Of a DNA stretch of 64,000 nt, positions 12,332 to 23,243 are shown one piece after another; position 1 is the stretch's first letter; every line of letters starts with the position of its first letter. Position numbers and translations under genes: made by a program. The notes beneath the pieces were generated by a model. It saw only the letters and a program-made list of their open reading frames with translations, searched no databases and was not told where the DNA came from. The stretch comes from Cladocopium goreaui (taxonomy: Eukaryota; Sar; Dinophyceae; Suessiales; Symbiodiniaceae). The stretch spans positions 1-64,000 of the forward strand of contig CAMXCT020001994.1 in NCBI GenBank assembly GCA_947184155.2, written 5' to 3'.

Positions 12332-13215
12332 CAGACATTCAGTTTCCCAGCTACGATTCACCCTGTTGCCCGTGCGGAGATTCCAGAGTACTGTCATGGA
12401 CTGCAGACAGGAGGTGAAAGGCGGCGAATGCGCAACAAATACTGCAGGGAATTGCATGTATTCAACAGCAACAACTGTGAATGCCACAGATGGTTCTGGA
12501 TCCCTTCAGAGCTTCTGCGCCAAAATTCCTCCTGGTCAATGCATTGAAGAAAATTTCCCAGGTCACCATCGTCCAGAATTGTGCCTAGAATCTAACCACC
12601 GGCAAGAAATGGTACCCCATTGGAAACGGGTCGGCCATTGAATATACACCAGAGCCAGTCAAGGCTGAAGGCAGGGCTTTTCTGATATGGAACGGGCCGT
12701 GCAGATCGCCAGATTCGAACTGTGGAGATTGATTCTTTGGAGCACATTGGCTTTGGACTCCTTCACACTTGACTTTTTCAGGCTTCTCTGTGCGAAAGGC
12801 TGTGAAGCCAAAAATCAAGTCTATACCTTGTGCAAGGACCATGGAGTTGGAATTGAAGCGAGTTCGATGGTGCTGGAAACAGAGTTATGTTGTGCCACAC
12901 CATTCTGAACAAATCAATGGTGACCTGATTTAGGAGCAGTGCCTCCAGCTCCCTCGTTGCCCAGATGTAGAGTCCTACGAGATCTTGGATCTCCAGTTTG
13001 GGCCGAAACGTGAAAATTGGTGAGCGCACCGATTCCGGCACAGGCATCGAATTTTGGTGCCGCTGTGAGATTTGGAGGACTCGTGGCATGTTTTCTTCAA
13101 GGAGATCCCCGAGATCGCAGAGTTCACCTGCCTTCGCTATGGATGGCCAGCTGGTTCCGGTCCCAGTGGCACATCCCATGCCATGGCTAGCAGCGACAAC
13201 TATCCAGGGCACTAA
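12332..13215 (+). CDS. Unrecognised spliced gene, last six exons
   Basis: Exons 12332-12415, 12490-12582, 12713-12749, 12782-about 12906, 12934-13021 and 13070-13215 join in frame and end in TAA. The peptide contains TIHPVARAEIPEYCHGLQTG, APKFLLVNALKKISQVTIVQ, IRTVEIDSLEHIGFSVRKAV, LPRCPDVESYEILDLQF and EIPEIAEFTCLRYGWPAG. I do not recognise the family. Donors are GA (12416), GC (12583), GC (12750), uncertain at 12907 and GA (13022). The introns are very short: 74, 130, 32, about 27 and 48 bp. At 12907-12933 the sequence is open until a TAG at 12931, so an intron (or a disrupted copy) must be assumed there. The opposite strand has a long open frame (12778-13476) that I regard as a shadow. Confidence 0.6.
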
Positions 13216-13800
13216 AGCGTCATCAGCGAGCTTGAACTTCCAATTCGTCCTGCCATATGCTTGCAGATGGTGCTGAGAAAAGACACGACACATGCTTTGT
13301 GGATCACTGCGCACCGTGCAAACTCCCGTTGATGAAACAGGTGTTTTATTTTTATCGTATATTTCCGTGCAATACAAGATCTGACCAAGATTTTTCCCCT
13401 TTGATGATAGGATCGTTGCAGTTCCACATGGGGTTGGCACTTCCACCTTCGTAGGGGTGGCAGGTCTCATTAGCAACCTACCTTCCCAAAAAGAGACATG
13501 GGAACCCCGATGACCTCTTTGTTTGGAAGATGATTTAAGTGCATCGATTCAAATTTGATTAAGTGACTATACTTTTGGTTTGGAAGATGATTTCCATTGA
13601 TTTCCTATGGATCAAATGGCATTTTTTTGGCAATTCCGTGTTAGAATTCAATAGTGTTGTTGAAGTCATCCAACTTGGCGCAGGCGATGAGCTCCGGATC
13701 GACTGCGCTGGTCGAATTGAGCTCCTCGGAAACGGAGGCTATCCACTGTGGCCGCCAGTGAGTTTTTGGGATTTTCTGAATTTCCCCAAAGAAACTCGGG
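13216..13800. other. Spacer; possible exon 13641-13762
   Basis: The + strand reads VVEVIQLGAGDELRIDCAGR over 13650-13710 and stays open to about 13762, but the minus strand is also open and no neighbour exon could be joined. Confidence 0.25.
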
Positions 13801-13850
13801 CGACGCCTCGTCTGGACCCCCCCAAAGCCCCTCGTCTGGACCCCCCCTCT

Positions 13851-14115
13851 CGCCCCCCTCTCGCCCCCCTCTCGCCCCTCCCCCCCCCTCTCTCGCCCCC
13901 CTCTCGCCCCCCTCCCCCCCCTCCCCCCCGTCCCCCCCCTCTCCCCCCTCTCGCTCCCTCTCCCCCCCTCTCCCCCCCTCCTCGCCCCCCCCCCCTTCTC
14001 GCCCCCCTCGTCGCCCCCCTCTCTCCTCGCCCCTCTCTCTCCCCCCTTCCTTCCCCCACCCCCCCTCTCCCCCCTCTCGCCCCTCCTCTCCCCCTCGCCC
14101 CCCTCTCGCCACTTT
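13851..14115. repeat. Pyrimidine tract, CTCTCGCCCCC-type
   Basis: Nearly pure C/T on the + strand built from CTCTCGCCCCC and CCCCCTCTC variants. The complementary strand is purine-rich with G runs. Confidence 0.9.
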
Positions 14116-15650
14116 TGTGTGGCATGCGTTGCGCTCCCTGACATCCAGTCTGCGTTTGCATGTGTGGCGCACATGGCACCGGCCTTTCTGGTAGCGCGCT
14201 TGGGCGCAGTTGATGTCGCTGCCACCGCTGCCCTGACGGCTACATTACTGTGGTTCACTGTGACAACTGACGTCACTCACTGTGTCGTGCGTCTGGCGTC
14301 CTCCTGCCCTCTTGTGTGGGCACCTCTCTCGCCCCTGCTCGCCCCCCTCTCGGCACTGGAGTCCCTCTCTCTGGCTCCCACGCACCTGTTCGGCAGCAGG
14401 CGGGGAGCTGACATCCACGCTGCTGTTGCGCGGCAGGCGTGGCACAGGTGGCACTATGTCTTCGCAGATATGGCACCTGGTGACATTTGCCTTTCTTTTG
14501 TGGCCCGTTTTGCCATCTGACGTCGCTTTAGCGTAGCGGGCGTAGTCCTGCCCTCTCCTATCCATGGCCTCTGTCTCGCCCCCTCTCGCCCCCTGCGAGT
14601 CCATCGATCCCTCTGGCTCCCATGCAGGTTTGCGTGGCATGCGTGGCGCTCGGTGACATCCAGTCTGCGTTTGCATGTGTGGCGCACATGGCACCGGCCT
14701 TTCTGGTAGCGCGCTTGGGCGCAGTTGATGTCGCTGCCGCCGCTGCCCTGACGTCTACATTTCTACTGTGCCTCACTGTGACAACTGACGTCACTCACTG
14801 TGTCATGCGTCCCGCTCGCCCCCCTCTAGTCACTATAGTCCCTCTCTCTGGCTCCCATTCACCTTTCTGCAACAGGCGGGGAGGTGACATCCACGCTGCT
14901 GCTGCGCCGCAGCCGTGGCACAGATTGAACTACGTCTTTCCCAGATATGGCACCTGAGGACATTTGGCTTTCTTTTCTGTTTTGTTTGACATCTGACGTC
15001 ACTGTAGCGTAGCGGGCCCCGTCTTCCCCTCTCGCCCCCCTCTCGCCCCCTCTCCGCCCCTCCTCTCACCCTCTCGCCCGCATCTCTCCCCCTCTCGCCC
15101 CCTCGCCGCCCCCTCCCTCCCCCCTCTCGCCCCCCCTTTCGCCCCCTCTCGCACGCACCCCTCTTGCCCCCTTTCGCCATCCTTTCGTCCCGTTCTCGCC
15201 CCATCTCCCTCCGCTCCCTGTCTCCCCCTCTAGCACCCCCCCTCTCGCCCCCGTCTCGCCCCCTCTGGCCCCCTCTCGCCCCCATCTCGCCTTCCTCTCC
15301 TCCTCTTGCCTCTGCCTGCCCGCTCGCCCCCTCTTTTGTAGCCCTTTTTGCCATCCGACGTCACTTTATAGCGGGCGTGGTCCTGCCCTCTCCTAGCCAC
15401 GGCCTCTGTCTCGCCCCCTCTCGCCCCCCGCGAGTCCATCGATCCCTCTGGCTCCCGTGCACTTTTGTGTGGCAGGCGTTGCACTCGGTGACATCCAGTC
15501 TGCGTTTGCATGTGTGGCGCTTGGGCGCAGTTGATGTCGCTGCCGCCGCTGCCCTGACGTCTACATTAAATGACTGTGCTTCACTGAGACAACTGACGTC
15601 ACTCACTGTGTCGTGCGTCCCGCTCGCCCCCCGCTAGTCACCATAGTCCC
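14116..15650. repeat. Complex tandem repeat, units of about 500-830 bp with pyrimidine spacers
   Basis: A segment starting CATCCAGTCTGCGTTTGCAT and ending at ACTGACGTCACTCACTGTGT occurs at about 14142-14283, 14658-14801 and (shortened) 15492-15609. A second segment with GGGGAG(C/G)TGACATCCACGCTGCT occurs at about 14402 and 14878. Pyrimidine tracts at 15025-15330 separate copies 2 and 3. Open frames in the copies are not shared in frame and show no recognised protein. Confidence 0.8.
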
Positions 15651-15656
15651 TCTCTC

Positions 15657-15687
15657 TGGCTACCTATCTATCTATCTAGCTATCTAG

Positions 15688-15730
<43 letters not shown>

Positions 15731-15805
15731 ATCTATCTATCTAATCTATCTATCTATCTATCTATCTATGTATCTGTCTATCTGTCTATCTGTCTACCTG
15801 TCTAT
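15657..15805. repeat. (CTAT)n microsatellite
   Basis: CTAT tetranucleotide run with CTGT variants at the right end. Confidence 0.95.
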
Positions 15806-15817
15806 CTGTGGTGCAGC

Positions 15818-16110
15818 GTCATTCAGTGTAATGTAGTGTAGTGTAATGTAGTGTAGTGTAGTGGAGTGTCGTGGTATGTAGTGTAGTGTAGTGTAATTTA
15901 GTGTAGTGGCGTGTAGTTGTAGGTGTAGGTGAAGTTTAGTGTAGTGGAGTGTAGTGTAATGTAGTGTAATGTAATGTAGTGTAGTGTAGTGGAGTGTAGT
16001 GTAGTGTAATGTAGTGAGTGGAAGGTAGTGTAGTGTAGTGTAATGTAGTGTAATGTAGTGTAGTGTAGTGGAGTGTAGTGTAATTGAGTGCCGTGTAGTG
16101 TAGTGGAGCA
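15818..16110. repeat. GTGTA-type short tandem array
   Basis: Repeated GTGTAGTGTAATGTAGTG and GTGGAGTGTAG variants; units of 5 bp arranged in longer periods. Confidence 0.9.
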
Positions 16111-16179
16111 CCAAATGCAAATGAAATACCCAAATGCCCTGGCACTGGCTTAGGGTCGTATCCCATGATGACTTTTCCT

Positions 16180-16440
16180 CTGACCTTCTGTCCCCCTCTC
16201 GCCCCCCTCTCGCCCCCTTCCACCTCCTCTCGCCCCTTCTCGCCCCCTCTCGCCCCCTCTCGCCCCCTCTCCGCCCCCTCTCGCCCCCTCTTCGCCCCCT
16301 CTCCGCCCCCTCTCGTCCCCCTCTCGCCCCCCACCCATGTTTATTTGCTCTGACCCTTGCCCCCTCTCGCCCCCCTCTCGCCCCCACCCACCCCCTCTCG
16401 CCCCTTGTCACCCCCTCTCGCCCCCTCTCGCCTCCCTATA
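16180..16440. repeat. Pyrimidine tract, CTCTCGCCCC-type
   Basis: Same CTCTCGCCCC motif as at 13.9 kb. Confidence 0.85.
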
Positions 16441-18790
16441 TTGGGGGACCCCCAAAAGCACCCCCTCTTGTGTCCCATGATAATTTTTTTCTTCCAGATT
16501 CCATGAATGTCCCCCCCCCCACCCTAAAGGGTCGTATCCCATGATATTTTTTTTCCTAGTAATTTCATTGTCCCCCCCCCACCGTAAAGGGTCGTATCCC
16601 ATGATAATTTTGTTTCTTCCAGATTCCATGAGCGTCCTCCCTCCCCACCCTAAAAGGTCGTATACCGTGATAAAATTGCTTCTTCCAGATTCCATGAATG
16701 TTCCCCCCCCACCCTAAAGGGTCGTATCCCATGATAAAATTTCTTCTTCCTGATTCCATGAATGTTCCCCCCCCCACCCTAAAGGGTCGTATCCCATGAT
16801 CACTTTTCCTCTGACCTTCTGTCCCCCTCTCGCCCCCCTCTCGCCCCCCTCTCGCCCTTCTCGTCCCCTTTCCACCTCCTCTCGCCCCCTCTCCGCCCCC
16901 TCTTCGCCCCCTCTCGGCACCCCTCTCCGAGCCCTCAGCCCAGGTTAAATTTGCTCTGACCCCTTGCCCCCACAGACTCCACCAAACACACTCGCCTTTT
17001 TCGTCTCGGCCCTTTCCAGCTCCTCTCGCATATAGGGTGACCCCCAATAGCACCCCCTCTTGTGCCCAGATAACGATTTCTTCTTCCTGATTCCATTCAT
17101 GTTCCTCCCACCCCCCAACCCTAAGGTTCGTATCCCATGATAAATTTCTTCTTCCTGATTCCATGAAATGTTCCCGTTCCCCCCCCCCACCCTAAAATGT
17201 GTACTACCGTGATAACTTCTTCTCTGATTCCCAGAATGTTCCCTCCTCCCCCCCCCCCAACCCTAAAGGGTCGTATCCCATGATAAAATTTCTTCTTCCT
17301 GATTCCATGAATGTTCCCCCCCCCACCCTAAAAGGTCGTATACCGTGATAAAATTTCTTCTTCCTGATTCCATGAATGTTCCCCCCCCCCACCCTAAAGG
17401 GTCGTATCCCATGATAAAATTTCTTCTTCCTGATTCCATGAATGTTCCCCCCCCCAACCCTAAAGGGTCGTATCCCATGATAAAATTTCTTCTTCCTGAT
17501 TCCATGAATGTTCCCCCCCCAACCCTAAAGGGTCGTATCCTATGATAAAATTTCTTCTTCCTGATTCCATGAATGTTCCCCCCCACCCTAAAGGGTCGTA
17601 TCCCATGATAAAATTTCTTCTTCCTGATTCCATGAATGTTCCCCCCCCCACCCTAAAGGGTCGTATCCCATGATCACTTTTCCTCTGACCTTCTGTCCCC
17701 CTCTCGCCCCCCTCTCGCCCCCCTCTCGCCCTCGTCTCGCCCCTTTCCACCTCCTCTCGCATATAGGGGGACCCCCAAAAGCACCCCCTCTTGTGTCCCA
17801 TGATAAAATTTCTTCTTCCTGATTCCATGAATGTTCCCCCCCCCAACCCTAAAGGGTCGTATCCCATGATAAAATTTCTTCTTCCTGATTCCATGAATGT
17901 TCCCCCCCCCCACCCTAAAAGGTCGTATACCGTGATAAAATTTCTTCTTCCTGATTCCATGAATGTTCCCCCCCCACCCTAAAGGGTCGTATCCCATGAT
18001 AAAATTTCTTCTTCCTGATTCCATGAATGTTCCCCCCCCCAACCCTAAAAGGTCGTATACCGTGATAAAATTCTTTCCTGATTCCATGAATGTTCCCCCC
18101 CCCCACCCTAAAGGGTCGTATCCCATGATAAAATTTCTTCTTCCTGATTCCATGAATGTTCCCCCCCCCAACCCTAAAGGGTCGTATCCCATGATAAAAT
18201 TTCTTCTTCCTGATTCCATGAATGTTCCCCCCCCCAACCCTAAAGGGTCGTATCCCATGATAAAATTTCTTCTTCCTGATTCCATGAATGTTCCCCCCCC
18301 CCACCCTAAAGGGTCGTATCCCATAATAAAATTTCTTCTTCCTGATTCCATGAATGTTCCCCCCTCCCCAACCCTAAAGGGTCGTATCCCATGATAAAAT
18401 TTCTTCTTCCTGATTCCATGAATGTTCCCCCCCCACCCTAAAGGGTCGTATCCCATGATAAAATTTCTTCTTCCTGATTCCATGAATGTTCCTCCCCCAC
18501 CCTAAAGGGTCGTATCCAATGATAAATTTTCCTCTTCCTAATTCCATGAGTGTCCCCCCCCACCCTAAAGGGTCGTATCCCATGATAAAATTTCTTCTTC
18601 CTGATTCCATGAATGTTCCCCCCCCCAACCCTAAAGGGTCGTATCCCATAATAAAATTTCTTCTTCCTGATTCCATGAATGTTCCCCCCCCCCAACCCTA
18701 AAGGGTCGTATCCCATGATAAAATTTCTTCTTCCTGATTCCATGAATGTTCCCCCCCCACCCTAAAGGGTCGTATCCCATGATCACTTTT
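16441..18790. repeat. 66-bp minisatellite, roughly thirty copies
   Basis: Unit of about 65-67 bp: CCCTAAAGGGTCGTATCCCA, then TGATAAAATTTCTTCTTCCT, then GATTCCATGAATGTTCC and a run of 7-10 C. Length varies mainly in the C run. The array is interrupted by CTCTCGCCCC tracts at about 16815-16925 and 17697-17760. Both strands have long open frames of repeats that change frame from unit to unit; I do not regard them as genes. Confidence 0.95.
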
Positions 18791-19035
18791 CCTCTGACCT
18801 TCTGTCCCCCTCTCGCCCCCCTCTCGCCCCCCTCTCGCCCCCCTCTCGCCCCCCTCTCGCCCCCTCTCGCCCCCTCCTCGCTCTCCTTCTCCCCCCTCTC
18901 CCCCGCCCCCCTCTCGCCCCCCTCTCGCCCCTCTCAAAAGCTCTGAACACCCCCCTCTCTCGCCCCCTCTCGCCGTCTGGACCCCCCTCTCTCGCCCCCT
19001 CTCGCCCCCTCTCGCCGCCCTCTCGCCCCCTAAAA
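18791..19035. repeat. Pyrimidine tract, CTCTCGCCCCC-type
   Basis: As at 13.9 kb, just inside the right inverted repeat. Confidence 0.9.
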
Positions 19036-19078
19036 TGGGGGGGGTCCAGATGAGGGGCTTTGGGGGGGTCCAAGTGAA

Positions 19079-19767
19079 CCCCCGGCCAGCTCAGGGTATC
19101 GTAGAAATCAGATATGAATGAATTGAAGATCGTTTGTTTGATGAATGAACTCTTGGGGCACAGAAAATCGAGGGCTGTGCCGAAAGGCCCCTGCTGCCAC
19201 CTTGAACTTGACCGCCGTGTGCGGGCCTTAGAGTCGTCCGTTGCCGATGGACTGAGAAACCAAGGGTTTGGTTCACGGGCTTCTCAGAGGGTTCTAAACT
19301 TGCCATAGATGCCATATGAATTGGAGGTATGTTTGGGTTCACCTGGGGTTCTCATGCGGTCCACAATTAACCCCAGTGAACTTGTTGGTCGAGTTAGGTC
19401 CTACCGTTGCCTGAGCGATGCCTCGGAATCCAAAGGAATGGCCAGAGCCTTGGTGGTTCAATGGTAGAAACGGTGTTTTCTGGCACTGCTAATAGAGAAA
19501 ACGGCATCCAACATCACCACATCTAACTTTATGGGGTGAACATTCATGAACATGTATGATTAATAGACCTAATGCTAGGATTGATGATTGGGTATGATTG
19601 GGGTTAGCACATGTCCAGCTTTGGGATCCTTCAATCTTAGCTACAAGGTGCATCATCCAACCGCATCAGGTTCACAATCCCCATTTTTGTGGGAAAAGTC
19701 TTCCAAAAAGGGAATCCCCAATTCATTTATGGTGCAAGTTCTGGTGAAATCTGCAGAACTTGAATGA
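19079..19767. other. Spacer or intron; weak exon candidate 19190-19265
   Basis: The + strand reads LELDRRVRALESSVADGLRN around 19200-19260. No partner exon was identified. The rest shows nothing recognisable. Confidence 0.25.
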
Positions 19768-20753
19768 ATCTGATGGGTTCCCATGGGTTCCCAATGCCAG
19801 TTCGAATCCCAGTTCCAAACTAACCAAGGTACCCAGTTCCTGCGCGTCCTTGGCAGCTGAAAGCCTGCAGAATTCTGGAGATCAATGGGGTGGAGGTGCT
19901 TCTCCATCATTTTTTTTTGGTGCTGGCAGCCAACCTGAGGTAAGCTGACATGTGATGGCCCCGTATGGATCACATGACTATGTGACACTGACATGTCAGT
20001 ATATGGTTACATCATCATCACTGAATGGTTACATCATTAGCCACATTTATCCACATTTAACCGCCAAGATCAGCCAGGAGAGCTAATTGTCCCGCAAGAC
20101 TGCTGTACAGGTGTGGCTGAGTGCATCTCACATGTGCTGGCTGGCTCTGTATCTCTCGTGGCAGTTCCACCAAGTCCAAGTCTTAGTTTGATCCAAAAAG
20201 AGGATTCGACTCCTGGAATCGATCTGTGGGAAACTGACATAGAATGGACACCTGAACATGGGAATGACCTTGGGACTGACATGACAAACAAGAACCAAAG
20301 GTGGGATAATTTGGGATAATTTGGGTGGACATCATTTAGTTGCTTACTATGGTACCAGTAGGCTTATGTTCATATGCTCACTGGTGATTCCACCTGAGGC
20401 TTGCAACCTGCTTTGCTTCGAAAAGGCCCAGGCCATTTTGATGGTGATGTTAGTGATACCCTCTGTTAAACTAACATAGCAATGGAAAATCACCATTGTT
20501 TACGGGAAAATCCACTATAAATGGCCATTTTCAATAGCTATGTTAAATTACCAGAGGGTATTACCAATGTTGGACCTGCTGAACTCCAAACATGTGGCTT
20601 AGCTACCTGCCTATCATGCTGCGATGTTGGAAAGGCGGCCCATCGGCAGTGCTTCTTTTGGAGGCTTGGACAGTTTTCAGTTTACGCCAAGGGCGACATG
20701 AGATCGACGAAAGCTTCATGTCGTTTTTATCCCTGAGGTCATTTGTTGAGTGA
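19768..20753 (+). CDS. Candidate exons of an unrecognised gene
   Basis: Three + strand stretches look coding: 19768-19938 (…NSGDQWGGGASPSFFFGAG…, followed by donor GTAAGC), 20073-20297 (…GVAECISHVLAGSVSLVAV…, ending before GTGGGA) and about 20595-20753 (WLSYLPIMLRCWKGGPSAVL, then ESFMSFLSLRSFVE and TGA). I could not prove how they join. The last resembles the start of glycosyltransferase-49 (LARGE-like) domains in its RCWKGGPSAVLLLEAW pattern, a weak similarity from memory. They lie on the same strand as all other genes here. Confidence 0.4.
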
Positions 20754-20938
20754 TGCTCCCCTACCAGTAGCAAAATTATGCAAAAATTGTACAAAAAAGA
20801 CATCCTAATCAAACCACTCCTTCTTGGATATTGGATACCCTCCGGTAATCAAAGGTGCCAATTGAAAGCCAATTTTTCCAGCTAGAAAGCTCCATGAATA
20901 GATATTAATAGTGGGATTTTCCCATTGATCCATTGCAG

Positions 20939-22340
20939 ATTGTCCCATTCAAATCTCCCCAGCTCTGGCAGGTTACCGCCGAAGGGCCCAAGGTGGCTGG
21001 ACCGCCAGTCGAAGCCACTGAGGAGCAGATTCGGGTCCAGGTCATGGGGATGCTGGGGATACAGGCCGGGGGGTTATTAATGGTGAAAAAAATGATGGTT
21101 AATACATGTTAATACCATGGTTGATAAGGCTTAATAAGGCTTAGTAAGGCTGTTATTCATGGTTAATGGGAATCACCATGGCAATAACCTTCATAGGTTG
21201 GGATATCCCTACAATAATGGGAGGTAGTGGAATTGCACCTCCCAAGTATCAAAAAGATAGAAAAGTAGAATCCTACCCAGATAGTGATAGATTACTTTTC
21301 GATCTCTTTTAGTGATTTTAGTGTTGCTACAGTGCTGGAAGTTCCGGTTGATGATTTGTTCCGTGATCATCCTAGCCAACATACTGGGGATTATCATCCA
21401 TAAACTGGGAATCCCTATGAACCAACCATAATGAAGTGACAGAGGGTTGTGAACCTTGCCCACTTAATTTTGCACCAATTCAATACAATTTATGGGTACC
21501 CTTGAACTTGGATGGTTGATTTTGGAAGATGATCATCAATCGTGGGTAGGTCATGACTTCGGAGGAAGTTCCTACGGACTGTCGATCATTTTTTTTTGCT
21601 GGGTGACGGTTCCAAGCACTTCGTAGGGCACATTCCCATCCCAATCTGAAGTCAATCTGGTTGTCAAGAGATGCACTTCGCACTTTGTGGTGCAGCTCTT
21701 TCCCTTTTCCCCAACTTTTTTTTTCTAACAGGGTACCAGGTTGGACCCATCCAAGCTGTGCGAGGACCGGCCCCGCAAGCTGTCTGTGAAGGAGCGCATG
21801 GCCAGGCGGCATGGCTTGGATTGCAGCCATTGCAGCCATTGCAGCCATTGAAACAGTGGAGATCCCACCCAACACACCCAGTGTTTCGGGAGGCAAAAAT
21901 GAATAAACAATAGTAAACTACTTAGTAAACACATCAAATTGGAAATTGGCAAAAGCATTTGTTCAAGCATTTCAAGCCCCAAGTCTTGATCATTCTTGAC
22001 CTATATGCAGTGGGATTTTAAGATATTTTAAGGCTACCGGCAGCAGGCTGGCCGCGGCTGGGCTGCCTCCAGGTGCTGTCGGAGTTCAAATGTGCGGCTC
22101 TCAGGAGATGGATCTCGACTCTCTTGCTGCAATTTTGGAATGACAAATATGACAATTGGCTGAATTTTGATTGCAACATATTGCAACTGATTTCAATTTC
22201 TTGAACCTTCATCAATCTTGGGCATTTTGATTCTTAAATGAGGTGACGGAAATCCTGCCGTCAAAGACCTTTGGAAACGCAAGTATGATCTCAGGCCGAT
22301 CGCAGAACCGGAGACCCAGGCGCCTGTGGTGCTGGCCTGA
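20939..22340 (+). CDS. Unrecognised spliced gene, C-terminal exons
   Basis: Exon 20939-21072 (VPFKSPQLWQVTAEGPKVAG, then EEQIRVQVMGMLGIQAGG) joins in frame to the exon starting at 21740 (LDPSKLCEDRPRKLSVKERM), with donor GTTATT. A third exon begins near 22028 and the last, 22243-22340, reads GNPAVKDLWKRKYDLRPIAE and ends in TGA. The exact ends of the second and third exons are unresolved. The protein is basic in its middle part and has no motif I can name. Confidence 0.55.
21073..21739. other. Intron, AT-rich, nothing recognised
   Basis: Intron between the two exons above. A short direct repeat of AAGGCTTA sits near 21125-21150. Confidence 0.5.
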
Positions 22341-22539
22341 GCAAACCAGTCAACATGGTAGTTTTAAGATCACCTGACTTGGTGGCAGTGGTTGTGCCAC
22401 TCCAAACAAATTATGTTTGATGGAGTAAACAGTCCGATCTGAACAAAAAGACCCCATCTGAACAATCGAAAAATGGAAGCCCACATGTGGTTGTAACATC
22501 TAGGAACGCGATTTGAAAGTCTCTTTAGAACTTTAGAAG

Positions 22540-23243
22540 GTTTCCATCCGCCGTGTGCTGACCGAGGCGCGAGACGCTGTACCAGTTGGGAACAGCACGG
22601 TCGCTGCAACGACTGCTGTGGCTAAGGCGGCAACGGGGCGGCAACGGGCGGTGAGGTCTGCACCACTGAGCCCAATGGATGGCCCAGGAGTCGCAACCAG
22701 TCGCGGCAGCGTGGTCTCCGCAGCTTGGTCCGTTGAGTCGGGGGGTCGGAGTTTGGCCATGAACAATACCGTCTTCTTTTCTGGCCGGACTGGCCAGTTA
22801 CATAATATATTGATACACATGTACAATTATATAATCTATACATATCGCATCTTATTGCCACTGGGTATTGTAATATATACATATATGTATTCAATACATA
22901 AACCCTCATCTTCTTGTTGTTGCTGCTACTGAGGCCGCCACCTCAAGGTCTGAACCAAGCAGGCGACGGCTCAGAGAGGTGATGGGAATTGATGGAGATA
23001 TAACTTAACCACCAAACCCAGATTGGGGAGAATCCCTACTCTTCGAAGAACTCTTCTTGAGTTTGTTTCTGGTCTGTGGAATCCGATATCTTGAAACCCG
23101 CCGAAGTGCTATGGCATCAAGGCATTCCCGCTGGCCATCCTTCTGCGGAAATCATCAGACAGCGCCCTGCAACGGCTAGGAAGAATCCCGGGAAAAGAGG
23201 CATGTTGGAGGGTCAACTCTTTCCAGAGAGGGCTGATTCATAG
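22540..23243 (+). CDS. Unrecognised spliced gene, two candidate exons
   Basis: An exon from 22540 reads VSIRRVLTEARDAVPVGNST and stays open, rich in Ala, Ser and Val, to about 22745. A second exon (about 23062-23243) reads DILKPAEVLWHQGIPAGHPS, then IIRQRPATARKNPGKRGMLE, and ends in TAG. The join between them, across a TA-rich intron, is not fixed. No known family is visible. Confidence 0.45.

Larger units (their letters stand above)
13804..19078. repeat. Repeat block flanked by inverted repeats
   Basis: The left end (about 13806-13850) carries TCTGGACCCCCCCAAAGCCC and the right end (about 19033-19071) carries its reverse complement, GGGCTTTGGGGGGGTCCA. Between them lie pyrimidine tracts, units of about 500 bp, microsatellites and a 66-bp minisatellite, listed separately. 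The arms are about 40 bp. No coding sequence was supported inside. Confidence 0.7.

Noticed and set aside
12778..13476. 232-codon open frame on the minus strand
   Set aside because: The + strand here carries exons that join in frame with upstream exons and end in a natural stop; the minus frame is their shadow.
13641..14276. Gly/Arg-rich and Pro-rich long frames in the pyrimidine tracts
   Set aside because: Low complexity driven by CTCTCGCCCCC repeats, open in several frames on both strands.
16408..18943. Long minus-strand frames with MESGRRNF and GYDPLGWGG repeats
   Set aside because: Translation of the 66-bp minisatellite; frame changes with C-run length.
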